From: Gnetum montanum
Taxonomy: Eukaryota > Streptophyta > Gnetopsida > Gnetales > Gnetaceae
Direction: 5' to 3'
Length of the DNA stretch: 50,338 nucleotides
NCBI GenBank assembly: GCA_015680685.1
Contig: MNCI01020141.1
Location: 586,321 to 636,658, forward strand
The position numbers and the translations under genes were made by a program. The notes beneath the pieces are model-generated. The model worked only from the letters and a program-made list of their open reading frames with translations, had not been told where the DNA came from and searched no databases. Positions within the stretch are counted from its first letter, which is position 1; each line of letters opens with the position of its first letter. Below, piece after piece: positions 34,031 to 46,272 of the stretch.

Positions 34031-34205
34031 TTAAACACTTTGGGTTTAAGTAGATTCAATAGAAAGGGAAATTGGAGCATTAACGAGCAAGATATTGGCA
34101 GTTAAATGTTAGGCGTGCAAAACATGAAAAATTGTGGAAGAAAATCGCAACAACTCCCCTCACATCAATAGTTGAAAATGACTTCTATGTGCATGGGGTG
34201 GGGGG

Positions 34206-34300
34206 CATATATATAGGTTTTATGAATGCGATATTGAATATGCACTAGCACGAACCCAATATTGCATCAAACTCAATACCGAGTATGTGATATCGTGTCC
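34206..34300 (-). promoter_or_regulatory. Gy-E internal U3-like module
   Basis: Element strand: GGGACACGATATCACATACT, then GCAATATTGG, TCAATATCGC, then the TATA-like CCTATATATATG. GGGACACGATATC is the very start of the Gy-A/Gy-C U3 (TGATGGGACA-GATATC). It lies about 520-600 bp upstream of the additional ORF start. Promoter activity is inferred from likeness to the LTR U3. Confidence 0.5.
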
Positions 34301-34330
34301 CTTCCAAAATAGGATACTTAGTAAAACTGA

Positions 34331-35698
34331 TGAATTTTTGAGTTTTCACAGCAAAAAAATGAAGGGTTTAAGGTAGATTTGAAAGGTTTGGGGTAATGTT
34401 GAGTGGACATTAAGGCACCAAAAGTGTCATAGACTGGAATTATACAATGAAGTTCTTGAATAGGGTGAGAAAAAATGGACATGTATTGGTGCACAAGAAC
34501 ATTTGGGTTGAAATGATGATAAAGGAAAGAATAAATTCAGCAATGCAATACTCAAAGGGTATAAGATAATGTGGTGGTGTGTAAGTAAAAATTACAAAAG
34601 TTATGCAAGTGGGTCCTCCTCAAAGTGGTTTCAACATATCATGCCCTTGCATAACCACACCTTAAAATCTCTATAGGTACTAGAAGGGTTAAATGTAATC
34701 TGCACTAGTGCAACAAAACACACACATGTTGAATTTCATTGTGATAAGGTATAAATTCTATGCCACATAATTCAAGTTAGAAATACATGGATAGTGAGAT
34801 GAGAGGATTCATAGAAGGGATTACAGAGATCAATACATGAGGTAACTTCCCCTGAGCACAATGAATCCAAAGTGTTGTGCATGATTAAGGTACCATTAGC
34901 CTTTCACTCCAAGATCAGAAACAAGTCCATACCTCTGATCAGTGACATCACATTGTTTCATCCAATGATAGACAACCCTAAGAGCATTAGGACAGCAAGG
35001 TGTACAATCACTTGGCATTTTGTCCAAGGGAGGAGTGATTTGAATTTCTCTGCAACATGTTCTTCTTGATCTTTTCTTTGTTGTTTTTTTTCTTTCTTTT
35101 CCTTTTCTTTGTCTAGCCACTTTGGCACTTTGTCTTTTCCAAAGGTGATCTGAAGAAGCTACTAACCTTTAGGCATGGATGCATGTCTTTCTAGTGGGAC
35201 CCTCTAGAATAGCACTGACTTCCTTTATTAAGTGTCATTATCACAACTCTTATTCCCATTTTTCATTAGATCTACAAGGTTCTCAGTACAACCAGGCTAC
35301 ATGATAGCACATACAGATGTCACCAAAGAGAATCGACAAGTCCACTTGATGTCACACCCTGGCCATCCCTCTTAGTCCATCAGTTGTCGCTTTGGGCATA
35401 ATGAGTACAAAGTTACTTTAACTTTTAATGATGACAAGAATATCATCATAACTAGAGTAGAACCTCTTATTAATAGAATGGGTGGCTGGAGGTTGTGGGC
35501 TCACTATCCAAATAATTAGTCACCTGTGACTTGATAGCATAGAACAACACCTCAACCAACAGGTCACATGAGTATTTTATTCATAGATAAGATTATCCTC
35601 AAAAAGATAAAATGAAAAATTGAAAGATGAAAACTAGAAAACAAAAAATTGTAAAGCCAAAGAAAAGGAAAAATATTTAATAATTCTGCTTGTTAGAA
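34331..35698 (-). mobile_element. Gy-E non-coding region between gag and internal module
   Basis: T-rich tract on the element strand (rc of 35598-35690), then collinear with Gy-F 49560-50338 (for example GTGTGACATCAA and ACTTGT-GATTCTCTTTGG) up to the block CCACTTTGAGGAGGACCCAC (rc of 34608-34627). No supported reading frame; the frames at 34872-35120 are by chance. Confidence 0.6.
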
Positions 35699-35719
35699 TG
35701 GGGGGTATCCCCTATGACT

Positions 35720-37707
35720 AAACCTTTGAGCATGGCGAGAATTAATAAATGGAAAGTTTGGATACATGCATGTTGGAAATATTAGGGTCCGATCATATCC
35801 AAACCATTGGGTGTCTTGTGATGTGGTGGTAGGAATGTACCCAAATTAGGGTTCACACGCTTGATTAGATTAGGCATAGTGGGGCAGATGATAAGATGTG
35901 GTCATGTGATAAGGAGCTAACCCACTATGGCACCCGTGACTATAAGACGATATACAAGGATCGATCTGCCTCTTTATCTTGTCATATTCATTAGGCCGCA
36001 TGGTTGTTAGACTATTGGTTGGTGGCCTAGATAAGGTAACAGGAGGTGTTGAGTTCAAAGAGGAAGGTGCATCATAGTGCTAGACTTGTGTTGAGTTGAA
36101 GGATGCTGTGGTTTTAGAACCGTGCTGTCTCTTCCTATGGTCATGCCTAAAGAAAGGACACTTCCAATGTTGTGGAGGATTTCCACTGCTATTGATAGTA
36201 GTAGCACAAGTAATGTTTGTTGGTTAGTGCTGTGGTGCAAAACCTTCCAGTATTACTAATGGTGATGTAGAAGGAGGTGAAGGATGAGAATATTGAGGGC
36301 AAGGAGAAGTATAAGGAACATGAGGTGGTGATCTTGTGGGAAAGGTCATGGGTTAATAGTACTCAAGAGAATGATAATGATGAGGTGAAGCAGAGGATGT
36401 CGATCCAGTTGGATTAATAGGGTGTTAAACATAATAAGCACTGGTGTCAAGGCATATGAAGGTTGAGGCTAGTTCAAAATCTGGATGTAGCATTCTGCCC
36501 CAATGTTCATATAGATGTGACAAGATTGGGCATTGGCCTTTGGGGTGATCACATAGGAAAACATCACATTGATACTTCTAATTTGTAGTTGGGCCCCTAT
36601 CCTTATTTCCTTCAACCCTTCTTTCCAATTGTCGGATGGTGTTTTATCTTGTTTCTTGGTTTGGCACCCTTTATTTGTTTTGCATGTCAGAGTGATCGTG
36701 CGTGGTTTTACCTCCAATAATATTTGCATATTCTCCACATTTTTCATGTACCCATTTCGTCATCTTATTACTCTTTGCCTCAATTACATCTAGTGATTTT
36801 AGTATTGGCAAAGATGAAGATGGCTCCACCTCCTTACAGTGAGTTGATTTCTCCTCCTCATGATTATGGACCTTCGTTACTTTAAGAGTTTGGTTTTGTT
36901 ATGATCTTTCAACATTCTTCCATTTGGCCATCTCTCCTTCTTCTTTTGCTACCTACTTAATAAGCTCTTAGAATTGGTGGGTTCATAGTTCATATAGTTG
37001 ACCTGGGGCATACATCCCTAGGGTCTCCATTGTTTCATTATGGAGCCCATCCATGATGTGATACATTAGCCTTTCCTTGAAGAACCCATGGCTTGGAAAA
37101 TTTTTTAATAGTGAGTAATATCTTTCTAAGGTCATGTCCAAAGGTTCACGTTGCCCTTGTTTCCATTCTTGGATTTTTCTCCTCAAGGCTGACACTCTTG
37201 CATAGGTTTGATATCTTTTATTGAAGAGTTCTACCATTGTCGGCCAACGACGAATTGATTTTGGCTTTAAAGACCTATACCATATTTTTCCTTGGCCAAT
37301 AAGTGTCATAGGAAAGAGCTTAAGTCTTTGCCATCCATTATCAATGTTGTTCCATGCATAGACATCATAGAAGGCTTGCAAATGATGTTGCGAATCTAAA
37401 TCATAGCCTCCTGAAAAATTGGAAAAGTTGTTTAAATCAAGCCTGGGTAGATGGCTTTCCTTACAATGCCTATAGGATATCTAAATGGCCTCTATTATAT
37501 GCATTAGGCTCTTAGTGGCCAGCAGGGGTTCATCATCACTAAGTAGGGTATGAGTTTGTGAGTTGGGATGATGTTGTCTTTATTCATGTTGGCGTTCCTA
37601 ATTTTTCTTGTGGGTTTGATTTTTATTTCCCCACCAACCTCGTAAGGAATAGTCATCCATGTCATGACCTGATGTTGAAAGAGTAGAGGAAGAGAGAGAA
37701 TCCAAAG
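35720..37707 (-). pseudogene. Gy-E gag
   Basis: Starts inside the N gap. Ser-rich N-terminal end; DLNNFSNFSGGYDLDSQHHL; capsid core in the clean stretch 37381-36983 (KLFPMTLIGQGKIWYRSLKP, TMVELFNKRYQTYARVSAL, YHIMDGLHNETMETLGMYA); charged helical linker; knuckle region DVFLCDHPKGQCPIL (about 36565-36520) where the Cys pair has decayed. Then a Pro/His/Tyr-rich tail and a second basic module, NPPQHWKCPFFRHDHRKRQH (about 36175-36115), shared with Gy-F. It is closest to Gy-F Gag. Confidence 0.75.
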
Positions 37708-37960
37708 NNNNNNNNNNNNNNNNNNNNNNNNNNNNNNNNNNNNNNNNNNNNNNNNNNNNNNNNNNNNNNNNNNNNNNNNNNNNNNNNNNNNNNNNNNNNN
37801 NNNNNNNNNNNNNNNNNNNNNNNNNNNNNNNNNNNNNNNNNNNNNNNNNNNNNNNNNNNNNNNNNNNNNNNNNNNNNNNNNNNNNNNNNNNNNNNNNNNN
37901 NNNNNNNNNNNNNNNNNNNNNNNNNNNNNNNNNNNNNNNNNNNNNNNNNNNNNNNNNNNN
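37708..37960. other. Assembly gap (Ns)
   Basis: 253 Ns covering the last few bases of the Gy-E 5' LTR, the primer binding site and the gag start. True length unknown. Confidence 0.95.
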
Positions 37961-38804
37961 GTGAGGTACCCCTATGCTCAACCATATGAATACGAGCGTG
38001 TACGTGTGATCCAGTCGAACTCCATAGATGGACTAGTTGTGGCACCTAGATAGTTACATGTTGATTGTAGTTCATTGTCTTCCCACCTAGACCAGTAATT
38101 GCTTTGTCATGTATGGTTTAGTCCAGCATGAACTGTATGATGTGATTTCTAATAATATGCTTACTCCTAAAGGCAATGAGAAATAACTTGAGTAAACTAA
38201 TAGACAATGGAAAATAAAATCTAAGGTAGCCTAAGTGTGATGAGCATCTATCTTTAATCATTTGAATGCATCTTGGACTTTGTGTATTGCTTCTAGGATT
38301 ACCAAGCACACATCACTCGAAGCACTACTTGATATGCTACTGGGTTACCACGTAGTGACATTTAAATGTTCATGATTAAGACATACCCATTTCGCATTAA
38401 TAATAGGAATAGTAAATGACGATAAATAAATATTAACTAAGAAAACAATAAATAATAATTAACAATTAAATAATTAAAAACTAAGTGAATTCTGCAATGA
38501 TGGAGTAATCTCGATCTTTATTGTTGATTGTGTACATGTCCAAGTACATCACACTTGAACAAAGGTTTCATAAAATTACAAGCATCACACTACGGGCATG
38601 CACTTGGGAAAGGAACTAAAAACTAACTAAGAATTGACAAAAAGACTTGACCCTAAAGGCTTACCAAAAAGACTCTATTCTTGTGTGCCTGAGTGCTATA
38701 TTTATAGGGTAACACAGGAATCACGATATTGTGTATATGATATTGTTACCCAGGCTACGATATTGTGTACCCAATATTAGGACCTGGCAAACCCCAATTC
38801 ATCA
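37961..38804 (-). repeat. Gy-E 5' LTR (inner end in the gap)
   Basis: Collinear with 29869-30714. Outer end TGATGAATTGGGG on the element strand at 38804, followed by the target duplication ATATG. U3 motifs show CAATAT/GATATT decay compared with the GATATC of the 3' LTR. The inner 8 or so bases (TGATGAGT) fall in the Ns. Confidence 0.88.
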
Positions 38805-38809
38805 ATATG

Positions 38810-39180
38810 CTTATGTGTGGAGGCTTTTTTAGGGTAGGAGCTATGGGCTTGAGAATAAGGCCTATGTGTTTCGAGTTGAGGGATCAAAGTTCTTCTCCTT
38901 TGTCCTTCTCAAGAATTGGTGGTTCTTGTAAGGATTCACAGATAAACACTTGATATTCTTTAACCTCAGTACTTCTTAATCGATGAAGCTTAGATCATAA
39001 TTATCCTAACATGATTAGTTATGAAATTTACTAAAAACCAAGTAAGTTTCCCCTAGGCATCATACTACTATTGCAAAAATTGTGCATGAGAAGAATGATA
39101 AATATAATCCCTTAGAAAATACTTGAGAAACATCATCACAACTATTGAAACATGGCATGCATGGGTAAGTATGAATGAGG
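38810..39180 (-). pseudogene. Gy-D additional ORF, N-terminal fragment
   Basis: Minus-strand text such as EYQVFICESLQEPPILEKDK lies between the internal module and the Gy-E insertion. Its continuation is at 29855 downward. The start codon is not identified. Assignment rests on position and on the matching place of the N-terminal part in Gy-E. Confidence 0.35.
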
Positions 39181-39231
39181 TAGAGGTATTTAAATAACTA
39201 TCAAATACATTGAATACATATCGAAAGTGAT

Positions 39232-39545
39232 GACTCTCCACCACAACTAAGTTACAAGATACTAGGATTAAATCACTACTAGAACACTAAGGACAGAAAG
39301 ATCAAAGAAGAATGCATGAAAAAATTATGATCAATTTTCTTGTAGGATAAACATTTTGATAAAGTCTTACTTGTTATGGCCCATTGGAGTAAAGGAAGAG
39401 ATAAAAACAAAGACAAAAAAGTGTGAGGTATTATTTTATGTTGCCTTCCCCCACTATATTAGGATCATTAGTGCTAGAGGATGCACTGATGCAAGAGCAC
39501 CAACACCCTTGTGCTAACATAAGGATGCATCAATGCATCATCCTA
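39232..39545 (-). promoter_or_regulatory. Gy-D internal U3-like module with internal purine tract
   Basis: Element strand: GGATGATGCATTGATGCATC (rc of 39523-39542), CTTGCATCAGTGCATCC (rc of 39479-39495), TATA-like CCTAATATAGTG (rc of 39453-39464), then about 200 bp to the purine tract TAACTTAGTTGTGGTGGAGA (rc of 39235-39254). Its palindromes are of GATGCATC type, which also occur in the U3 of the Gy-D LTR (GATGCTGATGCATC, rc of about 45788-45801). Promoter role inferred. Confidence 0.4.
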
Positions 39546-42040
39546 ATTAGGGATAAATTATCTATCTCTACCTCCCATGCCCTCAACTTACCTTTAACTA
39601 CTTCCATAGCACCATTTGAGCCCGTATCATGCTAGAATCCTCTAGGACTAACCTTGCAAGGTGTACGAGGAGCAAAACAATAAGAACATTACAAACTCAC
39701 CTTGGACAATACACTCGATTATTGAAAAGAAGTTAATTGATTAATTCCTGCAATCCCATGAATCAAAGGCTAGAAAATAGGGGTTAGAATACCAAGAAAT
39801 GATTATAGTAATAAGAATAATAAATCATAGGCATAACTAAGGTGGAACAAAAGAGTTTAGCATGGTCAAACCTTGAAGTATAAAGAGTTAATACTTACAC
39901 AAGTGGAAGAGCAATTAGTTATCATATGTAATGCAACCCTTGTCATCTCTAAGATATAAGATTTTCTTAGCCACATATGATATCAACCCACTAAGAATTC
40001 ACAAGTGATTCCTTCTCAGAGCAAGCACTTGCCTTACTTGTCCTTGTGAATCCCATTAATGAAACACAAGTGGATTCTCAACAACTAGCAAGACATTAGC
40101 ATTAAATGCAAGTTTGTTCCCTTGAATGCACAGAACTCATTCTCTATGTTACTTGATCAACCTCTTACCATACACAACCATGGACAAGAATGGAGTAAAA
40201 GAGGTGAAGAATGAATAATGGATGAGAGAGGGAAAGGAAGAGAGTGCCACATCACTAGACCCCTAGCTAACCATTCAATTAGATCATGGAGCATGTGAGC
40301 ATATCCTACACCTCATGAAAGATTTGCCACTACATCCTTTCATGGCTCCTTATCCACATAATATGGATGCACCGCCAAGTCTCCCTTCCAAATGCAAGGT
40401 CATATCAACAACATCGAGTTCCATCTAGCCTTGATTATTCTATTGTCTAACCATTGGTGAAAACTAGATCAAGACACATGTCACCAAGCATCCAAAATTC
40501 TAGATCCTAGTTTGGTTTTCCTCCATCTGTGCATATATGCATGGTAGGCTCCTTAAATTTTACTTTATTGGAAATCTTCCACTGCTCCCCTTGGCTACAC
40601 TAATGATCCCACATTCCCACAAGAAGCGTAATACCATGATCATTAAGAAAGAATTTTCTAGATTCAAAGTTGGTCAAGGATCATGTTAATACTCAAGATG
40701 GTTAACCCTTGAAAGAAATGATTAGGGGCTTGGATGAAAGTGGCAATTAACATTACCAACATTCTTAAAGTAAGAGACTTCTAGGAATTCATCATCATGA
40801 GTAGGAATGAGCAAGAGATTGTGTTAGATTGCAACATTATGGGAAGTTAAGTGATCTAGACAATGGGTTAAACATGAGAAAGGTTTACATATGCATAGGT
40901 TCAACCACTAGTTTGACTTTAGTTTGAGCAACTATGAGGTCAATTTGATGGTAGACATACTAGTTTGTAAATCGATAAGCTTGAAAATACATTTATCTTC
41001 CCATCACCTCTTCTCTATTTTCTCTTTCTTGTTTATTTTTTCCCAAATTTTCTTCTCTTTTCATTATTATTTTTTCATTATATACATTTTTCTTTTTATT
41101 TTCATTTCATAGGAAGAGGGGTTTTAATGGAGCATGGGAATCATGGGAATGGTTGAAATGCCAAATCACCACCTACAGTCTTTGACTTGCATGAACATGA
41201 GAATTCATCCCCACCCTATGGCATGCATAGGTTAATGAAATCACAAACCTATTTTGACTAGAGCGGCCAGGTAAGGCACCACATGCACCTTGATCCAATC
41301 ACACTGATTAGAACCATGCAATGATCACAAGGATCGTCAATGTTACATCCTTTCCATACCAATGACCATGGACTCTTCCAATATTTTGGAGCTCACACCT
41401 TAAGGTGTGGATCCACTATCTTTCCATGGTGCTAGTAGCATTAGCTTCACTGCTTGTGTTGTGAGTGCATACTTTACACTGAATCTAAGCCTAGTTCACT
41501 AGTGATGGATAGACAAAAAGTGGGTGGATGAATGTTGTTGCATGGGCATTTTGTCGATCAAGCTCTACATTGGACCTATTTAGTGCTCTTGCATCATCAT
41601 TGCATATGTAGCTCACCCATCCACCATTGGCTTACTAGATGTGCATTCAAAAAGCACTTGAACTAGATTTCCCACACACATAAAAAAAAACACTCCAAAA
41701 GAAAAGAAAATTTCATGATTGGTTACCTATTAATCTTAAGAAGTAAAAACTTCTAACTAAACATACCAATTTTTATTAATTACATAAAGAAATAGTAGGA
41801 TAATAAAATTTTCACATAGTGTGAAGGATTTCTCCCTAATGATTGATCCATGCCTATTACATGGGAAGTCTCTAAGTGGTAAATTAAGTGTTAAGCATTC
41901 TCAAATGTGAAATAGGTTCATTAGAGTGCATTAAGTATTGCCAAAAGATGCTCTGTCTAGCATGTTTGAATGGCTAATGGCTATGATGTAATAAGAATGG
42001 GAAGGATCACAAGGTATTCTCTTATAGTTCATTCTTCCAT
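39546..42040 (-). mobile_element. Gy-D non-coding region after protease
   Basis: About 2.5 kb with T-rich tracts on the element strand (rc of about 41675-41840 and of 40990-41110) and no RT, RNase H or integrase motif in the stretches I read on the minus strand. I did not find the GGGGAGGACCCAC block here. Nothing else is recognised. Confidence 0.5.
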
Positions 42041-42049
42041 TCTCATCCT

Positions 42050-42400
42050 ATTATCGATCTTGAGGTTGAGGTTTTCAAAAACCAACATGACATTTATAGT
42101 GTTGAACTAGGATCTTCCCATTATAACAGGAAGATCCTCTTCCACATCATCATTTGATCAAAAAACCAAAAAATTAGTGGGATACAACCAACCCATAAAA
42201 AAAGTGATTACATTGCATACTTTTCTCACAAGATATGCGTATGATTAGTCTTCTAGCTCTAGTTGAATGTTGGTATTCTTAAGAGGAGAAAGTCCCTAAT
42301 CAAGGTACTGTTAGAATGAAATGACATTGACTCCTGTACCATAGTCACAGAGAGCTAGATTATAATCCTTTTTACCAATTTGGATCTCCACCATGGGACT
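42050..42400 (-). pseudogene. Gy-D protease
   Basis: Element strand reads LALCDYGTGVNVIS (about 42358-42317), the ALCDLGAS active-site region with Leu-to-Tyr change, then SPLKNTNIQLELED, FFMGWLYPTNFLVF and EEDLPVIMGRS (about 42135-42105), the LILGRPFL-type flap end. This is the clearest Athila-type protease of the window, with a few stops. It would cut Gag and Pol in particles. Confidence 0.7.
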
Positions 42401-42999
42401 ACTAGGATCTAGTCTCTTTATGAATAAATATCATTCCTTAACTGCCTACATTACCACCATAGATACAAAAATGGTAACAACATCATCATCAAGTGTCATC
42501 ATGCAATCCCCACTAGACGTAGTAGTGGAACTCATCCTTGAAGTAGGTATTATAGTTGCATTATGATTAGGGATGTTCTTTAAGACCTCATGAGTGTGGA
42601 CTTTCATTTAACTTAAATGATTTTCCTCTATGCAAGGTGGAGAGGAGGATACAGATCCAATCCTACGACTATCATGTTTTCACTTGTAGTAAAATTTCCT
42701 AGCATGGAACCTCGAATTTGCCCCTGTAACAAAATAAATGGATGTCTAGTAATATTTTTTGGATGCATGAATAGAGGAAAATTCATTACTATAGGTAATA
42801 TTACATGATTTTGCCTACCTTGTTTGTAGTTGATTAGGTATACCACCCTTCATGGGACTAAGAAGTAGAAGCTACTACTGCTATTACTAGGAAACTTTGT
42901 TGGTAGGACTATTGGAACTAGGTATGTACTATTGAGATATCATCATTGAAATTTGATAAATACCTACCATTGCATCATAGAAGTAATGATTAGATAGAG

Positions 43000-44600
43000 C
43001 TACCATCTATTGTTGAATTGAAGTGAGAAGATTCCATGGAGCATCACCCCAAGGATTTTAAATTTACTACTATTAGTACTGCTACATGGGCTACCAATAA
43101 GTACCATTAGGATAGTATGAATAACCAAGGTAAGGGATCATTCTTGTTTTCCTATTAACAAATCTAGGATTCAAAGATACCCTAGATTGTCCCATCTCAC
43201 CAATCATGTAAGCCATGATTGGGTAACATTGAGAACCATGAGAGTCTACACAGTACTCGTAGGGACCCTCATCATTAAAGGAGGATAAGGAAGCCTCAAT
43301 TGGATCTTCTTAAGTGCTTTTGGAGTAAGATATTTTCCCTTTATTCTTTCCATAATATCTCTTTCTTCATTCATGTGGTGCAACTACTTTTATTGTTGCT
43401 TCAACTAGCTTATCCTCAATATCCTTGAGAGTCATGATCATCTTCTTGTTCATTACATCCCAAAATCAATCCACACATTGGTTTTGTCAATGCCTTGTTT
43501 ATTCTAACTTGATCTTATGGTATACCCTCAACTGTAGGAGAAGGTTTGGTAGTACCTTTAACATTCTTGGCCTCCTACCTATGTGATGGCTTGTTATTAT
43601 GCTCCTTAGCTAATTCTCCCTTCTATCATTCATCTTCCATGCTAGCAATGATGCTTAAGAGTACTTTAATTTTGGCCATGAAATTTTTATGCTCTTCACC
43701 CATGGCATACATGTTTATGAACTCTTTAGTTTCCTATCTTAATCCATCTCCAATATGCATTGATTTCTCTCTTTTACTAAAATATGATTTGAACAATAAT
43801 GAGTAGTTTTCATGTACCTTTCCATGATGATGTCGAAAGTCTCATGGCTCCTTGCCTCCACCCAACCATCTCCAATAGCTTGATCATGTCTATCCATCTT
43901 TGAATTAACCAACATGAAAAATATTTATACTATGTTTTCACATGTTCAATGAAGGTGTGGAAAAATAACCGTAACTTCTACCAATAACTCATGATCCATT
44001 GGAGGTATCAAGCATTGTTAAAGGCTTGCACATGGAGTTGGGAATTGTCACTAGTATACCCTTTATATGTTGATACATTAGTCATGTTGATTCACTTGAT
44101 TCTGCTATCATGAACATGCTTCCTTAGAATATGTACAACTTTTTTGAGCTCATGATAATCATGCTAGTTGAACAAAGGAAAATCATCATTACCACCAATA
44201 GGTCCAAATAAATGCAAATGCTAGAACTTGGAAAGGAGATAATCATGCTGAGCTTTACCTAGGTTGAAGTTACTTGACTAGGAACCTTGATGATGGGCTG
44301 GCCCTTTGCCTTTCTTATATGCTTTGGCCTATTACTCTCTATCTAAATGTTCAAATGAAAATTTGTGACTAGCCTCTTCTTCTACAACTTGATCCCATAG
44401 ATCTTGCATGTACAAGAACTCATAATCATCAAACATGGGCTTATGAGAATTTTATGCTATACATTCATCATCTAGCCCCATATTAATCAAGGCATCAATA
44501 AGGTCATCTAGTGTAGCTACGACTAGGTCCCTGGAGAATTGGCCATGACCATTGCTTCATCCTCCTTGCTTATCTTGATGATAAGTCAATGTAACCATTA
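43000..44600 (-). pseudogene. Gy-D gag
   Basis: Heavily broken. Capsid core reads LHVQAFNNA*YLQWIMSYW*, KLRLFFHTFIEHVKT (about 44035-43935), aligned with LQAFYDAYTCNNIDNRWLKL of Gy-F. Then HETFDIIMERY, LLSIIASMEDE. The knuckle region EYCVDSHGSQCYPIM (about 43260-43215) is a variant of the CX2CX3HX4C motif with the first Cys lost and one residue fewer before the last. It is more distant from the other Gags, so Gy-D is a separate subfamily. Start codon not identified. Confidence 0.6.
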
Positions 44601-44813
44601 GAAGGTTCTTGTCTTTTAAATGCTCAAAGATAACAAAATCCCTTTATATTTTTAATGCATTACTAGAGTTCTTTGGTGGATTCTTAATGCTATATATCAT
44701 TTTATTTGCAATGACAACCTATACACACATACACAAAACACTAAAAGACACACTTGATTTGAATAAAAGTTAAAATCAAGAATGTACAAGTTAATCTAGA
44801 CAATTTACCAATG

Positions 44814-44834
44814 CCCTCCCCAACAATGGTGTCA
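44814..44834 (-). other. Gy-D primer binding site (tRNA-Asp type)
   Basis: Element strand TGACACCATTGTTGGGGAGG, one T after the LTR end CTATCA. It matches the tRNA-Asp complement apart from transitions. This shows that 44836-46102 is the 5' LTR. Confidence 0.7.
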
Positions 44835-44835
44835 A

Positions 44836-46102
44836 TGATAGGGGTCTCACCAATTTTAAACAAATGGGATATATCATACGAATCGTAGTATGATCTAGTC
44901 ATAAGCTTTGAGAATAATTTTAAGTGGACTGCCAACAACATTCGTGTATATCATTGCATTGAATAAATATAAAAGATATTATAATATATATGATACAAAT
45001 AGAAATCCATGTTGCCATGATATGAGGTTAAGAAAATATGAATAATTTTATATTTTAAAATTTTTATGGATTTTATCGTTATGATAAATAGACCAACAAT
45101 AATAAACATACATGCATTGCAATCCCACCTAGGAATAGGTGTAATGCTTGTGCTATAATCTTTTATGAAATAGGTGTAACACCACATGCACACATAAATA
45201 TTAATATAAATAAAATGGCTCTTACTCATAACCTTAATGGTCCCAAACCATGCTATACAGTTGTGATCTCCTTGGATAAGAATCATGATAGCTCAGAAAA
45301 TGAGAAATGAATAAATGTTTTTATGGTTTTTAATGTTTATACTATTTTTGGTATTTTAATCTTTAAGGTATTAATAATGCAAAAATTATGGAAAACCATA
45401 AACTTTATTCATCCCATAAACACTAAACTTTGAATCAACCAAATGATTCCAATCTACATAAGCAAGGTAGCACTCTAATAGGGTCTAGTTACACTTGTGA
45501 AAGAGATGACTCAAAACACATAAAAAATAAGGAAGGAATCACTTACCCAATGGAGGAAGAATTTTTCACATGAAATTGAATTTCAAAATCCCAAAGGAAA
45601 ATTCTTGGAACTAAGTTCATTTCATATGGATCTCATCCTAGATATTTATAGTTTTTGCAGCACAATGGTAGGGGTTCACTAGTGCCCAAGTATCAACAGA
45701 GTTCTATTAGCATAACCTAGACTACCCAAAAAATACCAAGAGGCAAAGGAGATAAAGTACTTGAATCAGGTCACCAAGAGAGATGCATCAGCATCCCTAC
45801 ACTGATGTAGGAGGTGTGTGAGCAAAGGAAATCCAATGTATTTCTACCACCATACTTATTTTCATTCTCCTGGATGAAAGCTAGGAGGCTTAGGAACATG
45901 TCAAAGCCTTCTGAGGATCTTCGAATGAATCTAGAAGCATGCTCCAAACCTACAAGTATGAACTAGAAGGCATGGATGCATACTTAGAAGATAGAAACCT
46001 CAACCATGTGCATGAGAACAATAAAAATTGGGTGCATGAAACACATCCCAAATCTAGGGCTTATAATTGACTTGAAAAATGTTATTAGATGACTTATCAT
46101 CA
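44836..46102 (-). repeat. Gy-D 5' LTR
   Basis: About 1267 bp, longer than the other LTRs. Element strand starts TGATGATAAGTC and ends CCCCTATCA. U3 has GATGCTGATGCATC (rc of about 45788-45801) and TATA box CTATAAATATC (rc of about 45642-45652). It is followed directly by the primer site. Collinear with the truncated 3' LTR at 26245-27192. Confidence 0.75.
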
Positions 46103-46272
46103 AGAAGGTATTTATTAAATAGACCTATGAATTCCTAAATCATTTTAATCTACTCCACACCCTACTTGGGTACATCATTAAATAATACTATATAGAAATC
46201 ATGGTCTTACTTCTCCAAATTTTTGAAATTCTTGGCAATAATTAGATTAAGCTTCATTTTTCTCTTACTTGT
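46103..46272. other. Spacer between Gy-D and Gy-F
   Basis: 170 bp AT-rich, no recognised feature. The last five bases CTTGT (46268-46272) would be the left target duplication of Gy-F; the right one lies outside the window. Confidence 0.4.

Larger units (their letters stand above)
29856..38809 (-). mobile_element. Gy-E: pol-less gag plus additional-ORF element with ATATG target duplication
   Basis: Element 29861-38804 flanked by ATATG at 29856-29860 and 38805-38809. Minus-strand order: 5' LTR, N gap over the primer site, gag (about 37707-35720), T-rich and non-coding (about 35690-34330) with the conserved block at 34627-34605, internal U3-like module (34300-34206) and internal purine tract (34030-34013), additional ORF (33691 to about 30870), polypurine tract (30722-30715), 3' LTR. 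No protease, RT or integrase is seen. It is nested in the additional ORF of Gy-D and is younger than it. Confidence 0.9.
26245..46102 (-). mobile_element. Gy-D: Athila/Tat-like element, pol-deleted, split by Gy-E
   Basis: Minus-strand order: 5' LTR 46102-44836, primer site, gag (about 44600-43000), protease (about 42400-42050), T-rich and non-coding (about 41850-39560), internal U3-like module, additional ORF (about 39180-38810, then 29855 to about 27400 across the Gy-E insertion), polypurine tract, 3' LTR 27192 to about 26245 (truncated). No RT, RNase H or integrase found. After removing Gy-E it is about 10.9 kb. A target duplication could not be read because the 3' LTR is truncated. Confidence 0.75.

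Noticed and set aside
36569-36793. Plus-strand 74-codon frame.
   Set aside because: Shadow of the Gy-E gag knuckle region on the minus strand.
39546-42040. RT or integrase of Gy-D hidden in this stretch.
   Set aside because: Reading the minus strand I found no RT, RNase H or integrase landmark in any frame; the text is T-rich and non-coding. A profile search could still find very decayed remnants.
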